From: Mycobacterium palustre
GTDB lineage: Bacteria > Actinomycetota > Actinomycetes > Mycobacteriales > Mycobacteriaceae
Length of the DNA: 64,000 nt
Assembly: GCF_002101785.1 (NCBI RefSeq)
Contig: NZ_LQPJ01000043.1
Span: forward strand, 33,874-97,873
Reading direction: 5' to 3'
This document shows, one piece after another, positions 54,848-62,681 of the stretch. Every line of letters starts with the position of its first letter. The stretch's first letter is position 1. The translations under genes were made by a program, and so were the position numbers. Below the pieces are notes generated by a model. It made no database searches, was not told the DNA's origin, and saw only the letters and a list, made by a program, of their open reading frames with translations.

Positions 54848-55588
54848 TCAGCGTCGCCGCAGGTTTTCCACGTACGCCGCGAGGCGCTGCCGGGTCTCCT
54901 CGGCGCCCCACAGCCGGCGCACCTCGGCGTCGATCGGGCCGGCCTCACGCATCCGCGCCAGGCTGGGTGCGCGCAGCTGGGCCTTGGTGTGGCGGTAGGC
55001 GTCGACGGCGACGTCGCCGAGATCGGACGCCTCCTTTACCGCCGCCTGCATCAGATCGTCGTCGACGACGCGGTGGGCCAGCCCGTTTGCGACGGCGTCG
55101 GCGCCGCGGTAGACGCGGCCGCCGAGCAGCGCGTCCTCGGCGCGGTCCCCGCACGCGTACCGCATCACCTCGAGCGCCGCGACCGGGAACGGCACGCCGA
55201 CGCGGACCTCGGAGGCCCCGATCTGCGCCTCGGGTGCGATCAGCCGGCGGTCGCAGGCGCAGGCCATCACGCACCCGCCGGCGATGGCGGCGCCGTTGAC
55301 GGCGGCCACCGTCGGGCCCGGGTAGCTAAACATCGCCTCGAACGCCTCGGAGAGCGCCGGAATCAGGCGATCGGTGTAGTTTGCGCCGCCGTCCACCACC
55401 CGGTTGAGGTCGACGCCGGCGCTGAACACCTTGCCGGCGCCGGTGATCACGAGCGGGTCCGCGCCGGAGTTCCGCAGCTCGCCCAGCGCCCCCGCGAGCT
55501 CCTCGAGCAGCTCGACGTCGAGGGCGTTGACGCGCCCCGACGACAGGGTCAGCACCCGTACCGGGGCGACGGACCGGATCTCGATCAC
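54848..55588 (-). CDS. Enoyl-CoA hydratase/isomerase family protein
   Basis: 246 aa from the GTG overlapping the upstream stop (GTGA). Crotonase fold: VITGAGKVFSAGVDLNRVVDGG, VAAVNGAAIAGGCVMACACD (oxyanion hole), IGASEVRVGVPFPV. The usual hydratase glutamates are not obvious, so exact reaction is open. Coupled to a ParB-like small gene. Confidence 0.9.
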   Translation of the reverse strand: MIEIRSVAPVRVLTLSSGRVNALDVELLEELAGALGELRNSGADPLVITGAGKVFSAGVDLNRVVDGGANYTDRLIPALSEAFEAMFSYPGPTVAAVNGAAIAGGCVMACACDRRLIAPEAQIGASEVRVGVPFPVAALEVMRYACGDRAEDALLGGRVYRGADAVANGLAHRVVDDDLMQAAVKEASDLGDVAVDAYRHTKAQLRAPSLARMREAGPIDAEVRRLWGAEETRQRLAAYVENLRRR

Positions 55589-55959
55589 GGTGACACGATA
55601 ACGACAGGGATGTCGGTGTTCTCGTCGGTGTGATAGCTCGCGCACACCCGGTGATAGCCGTCGGCGATCTGCAGCGGGACACCGGTGGTGAAGTCGCCGC
55701 GCACCAGCAGGATTGGCGACAACGGTTGACCCTTCTCGATCTTGGCCAGGTCCGCCGCGACGTGCGGGTTGTCCACCGGCAACAGGCTCAGCCGCGCCGC
55801 CCGCAGAATGTCCTTGGCCTTCTTGTACTTGATCGCCCCGGCCTTCAGCTTCTTGGTCAACTTGGTGACCGACTTCGCGTTCGCGAGCAGGGCGAGGTAG
55901 TCGGCGGCCGCCGGAAAGTCATGGGCCTCAGGCCTTTCCAACCACTTCACGCCCGCCAC
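55585..55959 (-). CDS. Small ParB/sulfiredoxin-like domain protein
   Basis: 124 aa from GTG. N-terminal helices with KSVTKLTKKLKAGAIKYKKAKDILRAA, then PLSPILLVRGDFTTGVPLQ-IADGYHRVCASY-IPVVIV, which follows the ParB-N fold pattern (DGYHR instead of DGxHR). No partner ParA. Its job next to an enoyl-CoA hydratase is unknown. Confidence 0.75.
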   Translation of the reverse strand: MAGVKWLERPEAHDFPAAADYLALLANAKSVTKLTKKLKAGAIKYKKAKDILRAARLSLLPVDNPHVAADLAKIEKGQPLSPILLVRGDFTTGVPLQIADGYHRVCASYHTDENTDIPVVIVSP

Positions 55960-56096
55960 CGCTTGTCTCCCTTCCTGGGCCGATGTCGACGCAGCCTACC
56001 GGGTCGACGCGGAAATTGGGATCGGTAGCGGCCGGCGGCGCCTGTACTTGCGCCATGGCGACGCCAATGGGGCGGCGCATGAAGGAGGGAACTGCA

Positions 56097-56567
56097 GTGA
56101 AACGTCTTCTCGCGGCAGCCATTGGAAGCCTGGGCGCCGCGTCGGCGCTGGTGGCCTGCTCCAGCGGCGGCCACACGGCCAGCCCGGCGGCCAGCGTCGC
56201 CAACGGCGGCGGGGCGCAGGTGAAGGTGGCCGGCGCCGACCTGGCGGGCCTGGACCCTGCCTCGGTGACCTGCGTCCGGACCGCCGGCAAGATCGACATC
56301 GGCAGCGGGTCGACAAACGGCGGCCGGCAGGCGCTCGCCGTCGTGATGACCGACGAGCCCACCCCGAAGGTCGAGTCGCTGATGATGGTCGTCGACGGCA
56401 ACGCCTTGTCGGTGGCCAACGGCATGGGCGGAAAGAACGGCTCGGCCAACGTGGCGGTCGACGGCAAGACCTACACCATCACCGGTCAGGCGCAGGGCGC
56501 CGACCTGAAAAACCCGATGGCCGGAGTGATCACCAAGGACTTCAACATCAAGGTGACGTGCGGCTGA
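56097..56567 (+). CDS. LpqH-family (19-kDa antigen-like) lipoprotein
   Basis: 156 aa. GTG at 56097 with GGAGG 7 nt upstream. Lipobox around ASALVACSS (Cys about residue 21). Mature part matches the LpqH family: VTCVRTAGKIDIGSG, LAVVMTDEPTPKVESLMM, GKTYTITGQAQGADLKNPM, and FNIKVTCG, with two cysteines. Surface-anchored; likely TLR2-active like LpqH (inference). Confidence 0.9.
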   Translation: MKRLLAAAIGSLGAASALVACSSGGHTASPAASVANGGGAQVKVAGADLAGLDPASVTCVRTAGKIDIGSGSTNGGRQALAVVMTDEPTPKVESLMMVVDGNALSVANGMGGKNGSANVAVDGKTYTITGQAQGADLKNPMAGVITKDFNIKVTCG

Positions 56568-56581
56568 TCGACGAAGACTCC

Positions 56582-56619
56582 GGGCGGCGGACGTCCCCCC
56601 ACTCACGCGTCCGCCGCTC
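56582..56619 (+). terminator. Hairpin terminator after the lipoprotein gene
   Basis: GCGGCGGACG (56584-56593) pairs with CGTCCGCCGC (56608-56617), extendable by two pairs, loop 14 nt. It separates the lipoprotein from the following CHAT operon. Confidence 0.65.
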
Positions 56620-56656
56620 CGGGCTCGGCCGCTCGCCGCGTGCACGATGGCGGACT

Positions 56657-56671
56657 TATGATGCAGCCGTG
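56657..56671 (+). promoter_or_regulatory. Leaderless promoter of the TPR-CHAT operon
   Basis: TATGAT (56657-56662), then exactly 6 nt, then the GTG start codon at 56669. A strong mycobacterial -10 at leaderless spacing. No RBS is present upstream of the GTG. Confidence 0.72.
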
Positions 56672-58411
56672 TCGATCCCCGGCGAATTGCAGAACGCCCG
56701 CGGGCTGGCGTTCGCCGCCGACGAAACGCGGGCCCGGGACCTGCTGCTGTCCCTGGTGCCGCAGATCGAGCGGGAAGACAGGGACGACCTGATGCTGGAA
56801 GTGCTTGCGCAGCTGGGCGAAATCTACCTCGCCCGCGGCGCGAACGACGGGGTGCGCGAATCCATTCGGCGCATCCGGGACTGCCTGGCGATCTACTCGG
56901 CGATCGCCGCCGGGACGATGCCGGACGCCGCGCGCCAGGTGCGCATGTCCGACGCCGAGGTGGCGCACATGATCCGCCGCTACACGCGGCGGGCGCAATT
57001 CCTGGAAACCGGGCTGGCCGCGGCCCTGGGCGAGCACGACGACGCCGCCGCGAAGCTGGCCGCGCTGTGCGACGGATCCGCCGACGACGGGGATGCCGCC
57101 GACCTCGCCGACGAATGCTCGTATCTGCGCACCTACGCCCAAACACTTTGCGCCACAGCGCTTTGCGATGACGACCTGCATGTGCAGTCCGTCCCGCTGT
57201 GGGACCGGGCGCTCGACGGGCTGGACTCTCACGGCAACGGCGGACCGGTCGCCGACCACCTGATGGTGGAAACCGCCACCGCGTACGGCAGATTCTGCGT
57301 CGAGACCGGCCGGTTGTCCGAGGCCGAGCCCTGGTTGCGGCGCGCGGAGGCCCGCGCGCGCGCGAACGGATGGGAGCTTGCCTGCGCCCGAACGCAACTG
57401 GAGCGCGCGGCGGCCGCGTGGCTGGTGGGGGATCACGCGACGACCGAGCGGCTGGTCTCGGAGGCATATCCCGTCATCGCCCGATATGACCGCGCGCACG
57501 ACGCCGCCCGCTGCTGGCTGTACATGGGCCTCACGCGGCTGGGATCCGGTGCGTTGGAGGCCGCCGACGAGTGCTGGGAGCACGCCGAGCGCCACTGGCG
57601 ACAACTCGGCAAACCCTTGCACTTGCATCGAATTCTGTTGCAGCGCAGCTGGATAGCGATCTTCTGGAGCCGCTTCGCCGATGCCGTCGAGCTGATCGCC
57701 CAGGCCCGCGAACTGCTCGACTCCTCGCCACGCAGCAGCTGGTTGCAGTACGCCAAGCTTGACAATCACCTCGGCACCGTCTGGCGTGCCGACGCCTTGG
57801 CGGATCTGGGCTTTGACAGTTCGGGCGATCCCTACGAGACGCTGCAGGAAACCGAGGCGCGCCAAGCCGAGGGAATCGGCGTCCTGCTCGGCGAGGTCGG
57901 CACTCCGCAGTACCGGCGCGGGCTCGCCAAACTCGAACAGGCCGCCGAGCTCAAGGTGCCGGCCGCGCTGGCGGTCGACTCCGTACGGTATTCGATCGCC
58001 GACGCCGACGCGAGAGCGCGCTGGGCGGCGGGCGTTTCGGCGCCCATGCTGGCCGGCGCCTTCGCCGTCGCCTGGGAATGGGAAAACACCCAACTGGTCA
58101 GCGAGTTGGTCGAATACCACAGCGCGCGTGGTACTTTCGACAAGGACCCGCGGCGGCCGGCGATCGGCGAATGGGCGTCGACGGCGACCTCGACCGCGCT
58201 CATCGACGCCAACGCGGAACCCGCCGCGGCGCTGGCGGCGGCGGGGCCGGCGGCGGGTGCTGGCGCGTCGCTGACGCGGCTCGGGCCATTGCCTCCGTTG
58301 CAGATGCAGCCCGACAGCCCACCGATCCTGGATCGCTATCGCGCACTGGCATTCCAGCGCTACGGCCGCGACGTCACCGCCGCCGGGCCCGCCTGGTCGA
58401 CCTGGCCATGA
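56669..58411 (+). CDS. Large helical-repeat (TPR-like) protein coupled to a CHAT protease
   Basis: 580 aa from GTG. Almost entirely helical, with TPR-like pairs (for example CWLYMGLTRLGSGALEAADECWEHAERHW and YGRFCVETGRLSEAEPWLRRAEARA). The stretch PAALAVDSVRYSIADADARARWAAG near residue 430 resembles the segment that precedes CHAT domains in larger actinobacterial TPR-CHAT proteins. The C-terminus is Ala/Pro-rich. No catalytic motif seen. Its stop overlaps the CHAT start (ATGA). Likely the sensor or scaffold that controls the protease. Not in M. tuberculosis at this place as I recall. Confidence 0.85.
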   Translation: MSIPGELQNARGLAFAADETRARDLLLSLVPQIEREDRDDLMLEVLAQLGEIYLARGANDGVRESIRRIRDCLAIYSAIAAGTMPDAARQVRMSDAEVAHMIRRYTRRAQFLETGLAAALGEHDDAAAKLAALCDGSADDGDAADLADECSYLRTYAQTLCATALCDDDLHVQSVPLWDRALDGLDSHGNGGPVADHLMVETATAYGRFCVETGRLSEAEPWLRRAEARARANGWELACARTQLERAAAAWLVGDHATTERLVSEAYPVIARYDRAHDAARCWLYMGLTRLGSGALEAADECWEHAERHWRQLGKPLHLHRILLQRSWIAIFWSRFADAVELIAQARELLDSSPRSSWLQYAKLDNHLGTVWRADALADLGFDSSGDPYETLQETEARQAEGIGVLLGEVGTPQYRRGLAKLEQAAELKVPAALAVDSVRYSIADADARARWAAGVSAPMLAGAFAVAWEWENTQLVSELVEYHSARGTFDKDPRRPAIGEWASTATSTALIDANAEPAAALAAAGPAAGAGASLTRLGPLPPLQMQPDSPPILDRYRALAFQRYGRDVTAAGPAWSTWP

Positions 58412-59763
58412 GCGAGCCGGCCCGGCTCACCCTGGTTTTGCGGTTCGCCGACGTCGGCATCGCCACCTACGCCAGCTTGCGGATCGTGGGTCAGCCGTCG
58501 CGGACCGTCGCCTGGGTGGTGGAGGAACCGATCCTGCTCGCGGCCGTGCAAGAGCTCACCGGTGCCTTGCCCGAGCCGCACGGCACCGAGAGCCGAGATG
58601 GCGCCATCGAGCGCGCGCTGACCGCCGGAGCCTTCGCGGCGGTCGACACCGAACTCACGCTCGCCTACATCCTGGGTGTGCTGCTGATCGGCCCGGCCGG
58701 GTGGCAGCTGCTGCTGGAGTGCGTAACCTCGCCGCGCGCAACGCTGTTCGTGTCCCCCAGCGCTCGGCTCGCGCGCGTCCCATGGGGGCTGTTGGCGGTG
58801 CCCAAATCGGGACCGAGCAAAGAGGAGCTGGTGCGCGCCCGCCAGGAGGCCATCACGGCCAGCGGCAGGGTCGCCGCCCGGATCCCATGGCAGCTGACGA
58901 ACATCGGCGACCACACCGACGGCCATCGGCTGATGGAATTGGTCGACGTGCTGATGGCGGTGCCACAAAACATCGTCCACGCGCCTCGGGCGCCGGCCGG
59001 CTGGGACTCCCGCAGCGACGGCCCGCCGGTGCTGGTCCTCGATCCGCGGGTGCCGGGACAGCGGCCCGACTCCGCGCTCGGGTCGGTGCTCGGCCGCCCG
59101 TCACCGGAAACCCCACTGGCGCAACACTTCACCGCGCTGATGCGCGAGCGCACCGTGTTGCCGAACGTCGGCGCGGCGGTCGAGTTGTTCCGTCGCCAAG
59201 ACGCCGACCGCGTATGGCTGGCCGATCTCCTGGCGCAGCGGCCCAGCAGGCTGATGTACGTCGGACACGCCAGCTCCGCCGACGGCCAGTCGGCCGACCG
59301 TGCGGCGCTGCACCTGGCCTGCCCGGCCACGATCCCGGGCGACGCCGACCTGATCGGAGACCACCGCCCACTGACCGCGTCGGACCTGATGTCGCTGCGA
59401 CTGCCGTTGCCGCCACGGGTGGCCCTGCTGGCGTGCGGCTCGGGCGGGGACTACCGGTTCGACGAGGCGACCGGCTTGGTGGCGGCGATGATCCTGGGTG
59501 GCGCGCAGCTGGTGACCGCGACCCTGTGGTCGCTGCCGACGACCGCGGCCTACCGGCAGTTTTCGGCGACGACCGGCGCAGAGCCCGACCCGATGGCCGA
59601 TCTGGTGATCGCCGTGGATCACGCGCACCAAGGCGCCGAGGCCGGCGGCGCGGTCAATCGGTGGCAGCGGGCGCAGATGCGACGCTGGCGCGGCGGCGAC
59701 ACCACCGCCAGCCCGCTCTATTGGGGTGCCCTGGCGACGTTCGCCGTCGACGGCGCCCGGTAG
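58408..59763 (+). CDS. CHAT-domain cysteine protease
   Basis: 451 aa. The CHAT (caspase-like, HetF-associated) domain fills residues about 120-445: ARLARVPWGLLAVP, catalytic His287 in LMYVGHASSADG, catalytic Cys343 in VALLACGSGGDYRF, and the following VTATLWSLPTTAA. Both dyad residues are present, so it is probably active. N-terminal 115 residues are alpha/beta and unassigned. Translation is coupled to the TPR-like protein. Related TPR-CHAT proteases are effectors in bacterial immunity and cell-death systems; role here is inferred. Confidence 0.9.
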   Translation: MSEPARLTLVLRFADVGIATYASLRIVGQPSRTVAWVVEEPILLAAVQELTGALPEPHGTESRDGAIERALTAGAFAAVDTELTLAYILGVLLIGPAGWQLLLECVTSPRATLFVSPSARLARVPWGLLAVPKSGPSKEELVRARQEAITASGRVAARIPWQLTNIGDHTDGHRLMELVDVLMAVPQNIVHAPRAPAGWDSRSDGPPVLVLDPRVPGQRPDSALGSVLGRPSPETPLAQHFTALMRERTVLPNVGAAVELFRRQDADRVWLADLLAQRPSRLMYVGHASSADGQSADRAALHLACPATIPGDADLIGDHRPLTASDLMSLRLPLPPRVALLACGSGGDYRFDEATGLVAAMILGGAQLVTATLWSLPTTAAYRQFSATTGAEPDPMADLVIAVDHAHQGAEAGGAVNRWQRAQMRRWRGGDTTASPLYWGALATFAVDGAR

Positions 59764-59766
59764 CGC

Positions 59767-60078
59767 TCACCCCGAGGTCGCGTGGGCGGCGAGCACAGCC
59801 TCGGCGTCCGTGGGCAGCGAAAGCTTTTCGGGCACAGCGGGATCGAACGCCACCAAGACGACCAGCCCCGGGCGCAGCGTCGCCACGTCCGCGCCGGCGT
59901 CACAAGGCACCAACTTGCCGACGAACGTCTCGCCCGACACGGCAACCACCTCGATGAAAACCTGGCGCTCACCGGCGGTGCGGACGGTACCGACCCCGAC
60001 CGCGCGACCCACCACCTCCCGGCGCCGGGCCCGCGCGCACCGGCCGGCCCGCGACAGCAGCGTCACTAGCTTCTCCAT
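59767..60078 (-). CDS. Small beta-rich protein between the two CHAT-locus operons
   Basis: 103 aa from the ATG giving MEKLVTLLSRAGRCARARRR; a start at 60117 adds 13 residues. Basic N-terminus, then strands (QVFIEVVAVSGETFVGKLVPC, LRPGLVVLVAFDP) suggesting a small barrel. Convergent with the CHAT gene (3 bp between stops) and divergent from the next operon. No family recognised. Confidence 0.7.
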   Translation of the reverse strand: MEKLVTLLSRAGRCARARRREVVGRAVGVGTVRTAGERQVFIEVVAVSGETFVGKLVPCDAGADVATLRPGLVVLVAFDPAVPEKLSLPTDAEAVLAAHATSG

Positions 60079-60149
60079 GCCACCAGGCTCTTCGACCCGG
60101 CCGGCTACCGAACCCAACTTTTCGGCTGCCGATAATTTTCGTGAACCCC

Positions 60150-60164
60150 TATCCTGTCCAGGTG
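60150..60164 (+). promoter_or_regulatory. Leaderless promoter of the second CHAT-locus operon
   Basis: TATCCT (60150-60155), 6 nt, then GTG at 60162. Same geometry as at 56657. It argues for the GTG at 60162 rather than that at 60141. Confidence 0.62.
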
Positions 60165-61481
60165 AGCGCGGATTCGCAGGTCGCGACTGTCGTCACCGTC
60201 GGCCAGCCGCGGCGGTCGGTGATCGAGGCGGCGTGGCGGGCGATCGGTCCCGGGGTGGAGGTGCTCAGCAGCGACGACGGCGGCCCGCTGAGCCGCACCG
60301 TCAAACGCATCATCGACCCGCTGGTGCTGCGGCTGCGGTCCAACCCGCAATACTCGGCCCCCGTCGTCGCGCCCGAGACGGCGGCCGCGATGCACGAGCT
60401 GATCGTCGCCAACGCGAACGAATTGCGTTCGGCCGCCGCGTGGTTCGAGACGCTGAAGCTCGAGCGCCGCAGGCAGCGGATACGCAGCGGCAACGCCCAG
60501 GAACTGTACTTTCCGGTGTGCTTCGAGCTGGCGGTGACGAAAGGCCCACCGGCGCCGCAGGATCGCGAGTCCGCGGCGGCGGTGCTCGCCGACATTCACC
60601 AGGGACGCGACCGCACCGGGATCGAGGTGCTGCACCAGTACGTGGCCGACCCCGACGTCGTGGCCAAGCTGGCCGATCAGCTCGACCGGAGCTGGCGCGA
60701 CGTGCGGCCGGGCGAGACCGTCATCGGCCCCTTCATGGCCGAGCTCGAGACCGTGCTCGGGCCGGCCGGCACCCATCGCGCCGAGGCCGCGCGGCAGCGG
60801 GTCTGGTCGGCCGTGATCGTCGACGCCACCCCGTACAACCTCGGCGCCCTGGCCCGCGTGGGCGACGCCGAGCTGCCCTGGTCGATCGTCGAGCTCGGCC
60901 TGAGTTCGGTTGAGCCGCAACGACCCCCGGGGATCTCCGGCGGCTCGGACAGCGATCGTCCGCTCGATCGCAGCGTGGTGGACCGGGTGCGCGCGACGCT
61001 GCGGCGCGCCCTGGACCGCGACGCGTTGCCCGACATCCCGCTGCTATGCGAGGAGGAGGTCGACCGGGCCTGCGCACCATGGGGACTGCTGTCGGAGGAC
61101 AAGCAGGCCGCGCTCGTGGCCGGCATCGAGGTGGCGGTGGAGCTGTCTCCGCTGGACCCGTCCGTCGCCGGCCGCTACGCGCTGGCCGCGCAGATTCAGG
61201 CCCGGCTGCGCAAGGAGGCCTACGTGCTGCACGCCCGGCGCTACCTGGCCGAGGGCGGCCCGATCCATCCGCGCCAACAGCAAGTGGTCGACGACCTCGC
61301 CGCCTACGCACAGCCCTACCTCAGCCGGCTGTGGGCCCGCCTGCACGGGCGCGACGTCTGGCAAGAGCCCTGCGACGACGTCGACGAGGTGCGGTCGCTG
61401 CTGGAGGGGGTGGCGCGGTCGGTGAGCCTGGACCACCGGCAACGAATCAAGGCGATGCTCGAATTGCAGGTGGCCGGATGA
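60162..61481 (+). CDS. Helical protein of unknown function, CHAT locus
   Basis: 439 aa from GTG 60162 (446 from 60141). Predicted mostly helical; first 45 residues may be a small alpha/beta unit (ATVVTVGQPRRSVIEAAWRAIG). Middle ETAAAMHELIVANANELRSAAAWFETLKLERRRQR looks like long helices. No enzyme motif, no membrane segment. ATGA overlap with the next gene. I do not recognise a family; placement suggests a partner, substrate or regulator of the CHAT protease. Confidence 0.8.
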   Translation: MSADSQVATVVTVGQPRRSVIEAAWRAIGPGVEVLSSDDGGPLSRTVKRIIDPLVLRLRSNPQYSAPVVAPETAAAMHELIVANANELRSAAAWFETLKLERRRQRIRSGNAQELYFPVCFELAVTKGPPAPQDRESAAAVLADIHQGRDRTGIEVLHQYVADPDVVAKLADQLDRSWRDVRPGETVIGPFMAELETVLGPAGTHRAEAARQRVWSAVIVDATPYNLGALARVGDAELPWSIVELGLSSVEPQRPPGISGGSDSDRPLDRSVVDRVRATLRRALDRDALPDIPLLCEEEVDRACAPWGLLSEDKQAALVAGIEVAVELSPLDPSVAGRYALAAQIQARLRKEAYVLHARRYLAEGGPIHPRQQQVVDDLAAYAQPYLSRLWARLHGRDVWQEPCDDVDEVRSLLEGVARSVSLDHRQRIKAMLELQVAG

Positions 61482-62620
61482 AATTGGTTGCCGACGCCGG
61501 ACTTTGGAGCACCGGTCCCAGCACCGTGGAGCCCCCGCTCGTCGCCGTGCTCGAGGTCACCGGCGCGGTGCTGTCCTGGACCGTCGACGACCCGGCAGCC
61601 GACGCGGCCACCCGGATCACCTTCACCGATCCGTCCCGCGCCGACTGGCTCTGGCGCGTCCTGGGCGAATCCGGGCACGTCGCCGTCACCGGCGCCCTGG
61701 CGTCGGAACGGGACGCGGACGACGCGCACACCATCGAGCTCGCCGGCGTCGACATCGTTCCCGGATCGGTCGGACCGCTGCGCAGGCTGGCCGTCGGCCA
61801 CTGGCTGCGGCGGTGGTGGCCCGCCAGCCGGCGCGACGGCATAGTCGGCCTGGACCGTGCGCTGCTCGACGCCGAGGTCGCCCTGCTGACGTCCGGCGCG
61901 CAGGCTTATTTTTTCGACGACACGTTGGATTCCGACGTGGTCGAGCTGCTGGCACCGCACGCCCCGGCCCTGCTGACCCACCTGCGCGAGGGCGATCCCC
62001 GGGTGCTCGATTTGGTCCGTGCCGCCGCCGGGCTCGCGGACGAAGTAGGCATCGAAGACGCGGGGTGGCCGGAACTGTATGCGGCCCTTGACGATTCGGG
62101 TTCGCTCGTCGCGATGCCGAGCGGGCGCCGCGACGACTACGCGCTGGCCGCCGGCGCCGGAGGTGGCGCGCGCGGTGGGGTGTCGATCGCCCAAGGCGCC
62201 GCCGCGATCAACTGGAGCGCGGTGCCGCCCGGCATTTTCGATGCCGCCGAAGACACCGTCGAGTGGCGCGTCGAGGCGGCCGGGGCGTCGGTGGTCGCCG
62301 TGGTGCACGCCGCTGTCATCGGACCGGCTCCGGCCACGGGCATCGCGGTGCGGCTGCGATCCGGGGCGATCAGCGGCAGCGGCGCCATGGACGCCGGCGG
62401 CGGCGCGACCCTGCCCCTGGCCGACGACCGTCGGGGGCCCCTCACGGAATCGGCGGCCTGGGACCACGACTGGTCGGCCACCTCGGTCGTTGTCGGCGCC
62501 GACGTATCGGAGTCCGGCGAGGCGCGCGACCGGGCTCGCCGGTGGGCGCGGTCCCGCTTGGACCGGCCACCCGCCGACGCGTTCCTCGCCGAGATTTTGG
62601 CCGCCGAATCGGATTACTGA
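61478..62620 (+). CDS. Protein of unknown function, CHAT locus
   Basis: 380 aa. Mixed alpha/beta; N-terminus VAVLEVTGAVLSWTVDDPA, then TITFTDPSRADWLWRVLG-like strands and RRLAVGHWLRRWWPASRRD. C-terminal half is beta-rich (VEWRVEAAGASVVAVVHAAV, IAVRLRSGAISGSGAM). No signal peptide or known catalytic motif. Coupled to the upstream 439-aa gene, so the two products probably interact. Confidence 0.8.
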   Translation: MKLVADAGLWSTGPSTVEPPLVAVLEVTGAVLSWTVDDPAADAATRITFTDPSRADWLWRVLGESGHVAVTGALASERDADDAHTIELAGVDIVPGSVGPLRRLAVGHWLRRWWPASRRDGIVGLDRALLDAEVALLTSGAQAYFFDDTLDSDVVELLAPHAPALLTHLREGDPRVLDLVRAAAGLADEVGIEDAGWPELYAALDDSGSLVAMPSGRRDDYALAAGAGGGARGGVSIAQGAAAINWSAVPPGIFDAAEDTVEWRVEAAGASVVAVVHAAVIGPAPATGIAVRLRSGAISGSGAMDAGGGATLPLADDRRGPLTESAAWDHDWSATSVVVGADVSESGEARDRARRWARSRLDRPPADAFLAEILAAESDY

Positions 62621-62639
62621 CCCCGCTCCGGAAATTGCA

Positions 62640-62663
62640 CTCTCGCTAATGAGAGCGTCATTA
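62640..62663. promoter_or_regulatory. TetR-type operator
   Basis: TAATGAGAGCGTCATTA (62647-62663) is an inverted repeat with 6-bp arms and 5-bp centre. A second, overlapping repeat CTCTC (62640-62644)/GAGAG (62651-62655) extends it. It ends 4 bp before the -10 TATGCT, so binding would block transcription. Confidence 0.62.
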
Positions 62664-62666
62664 CCC

Positions 62667-62681
62667 TATGCTGAGCGGGTG
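62667..62681 (+). promoter_or_regulatory. Leaderless promoter of the DapB-like gene
   Basis: TATGCT (62667-62672), 6 nt, then GTG at 62679. Confidence 0.65.
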
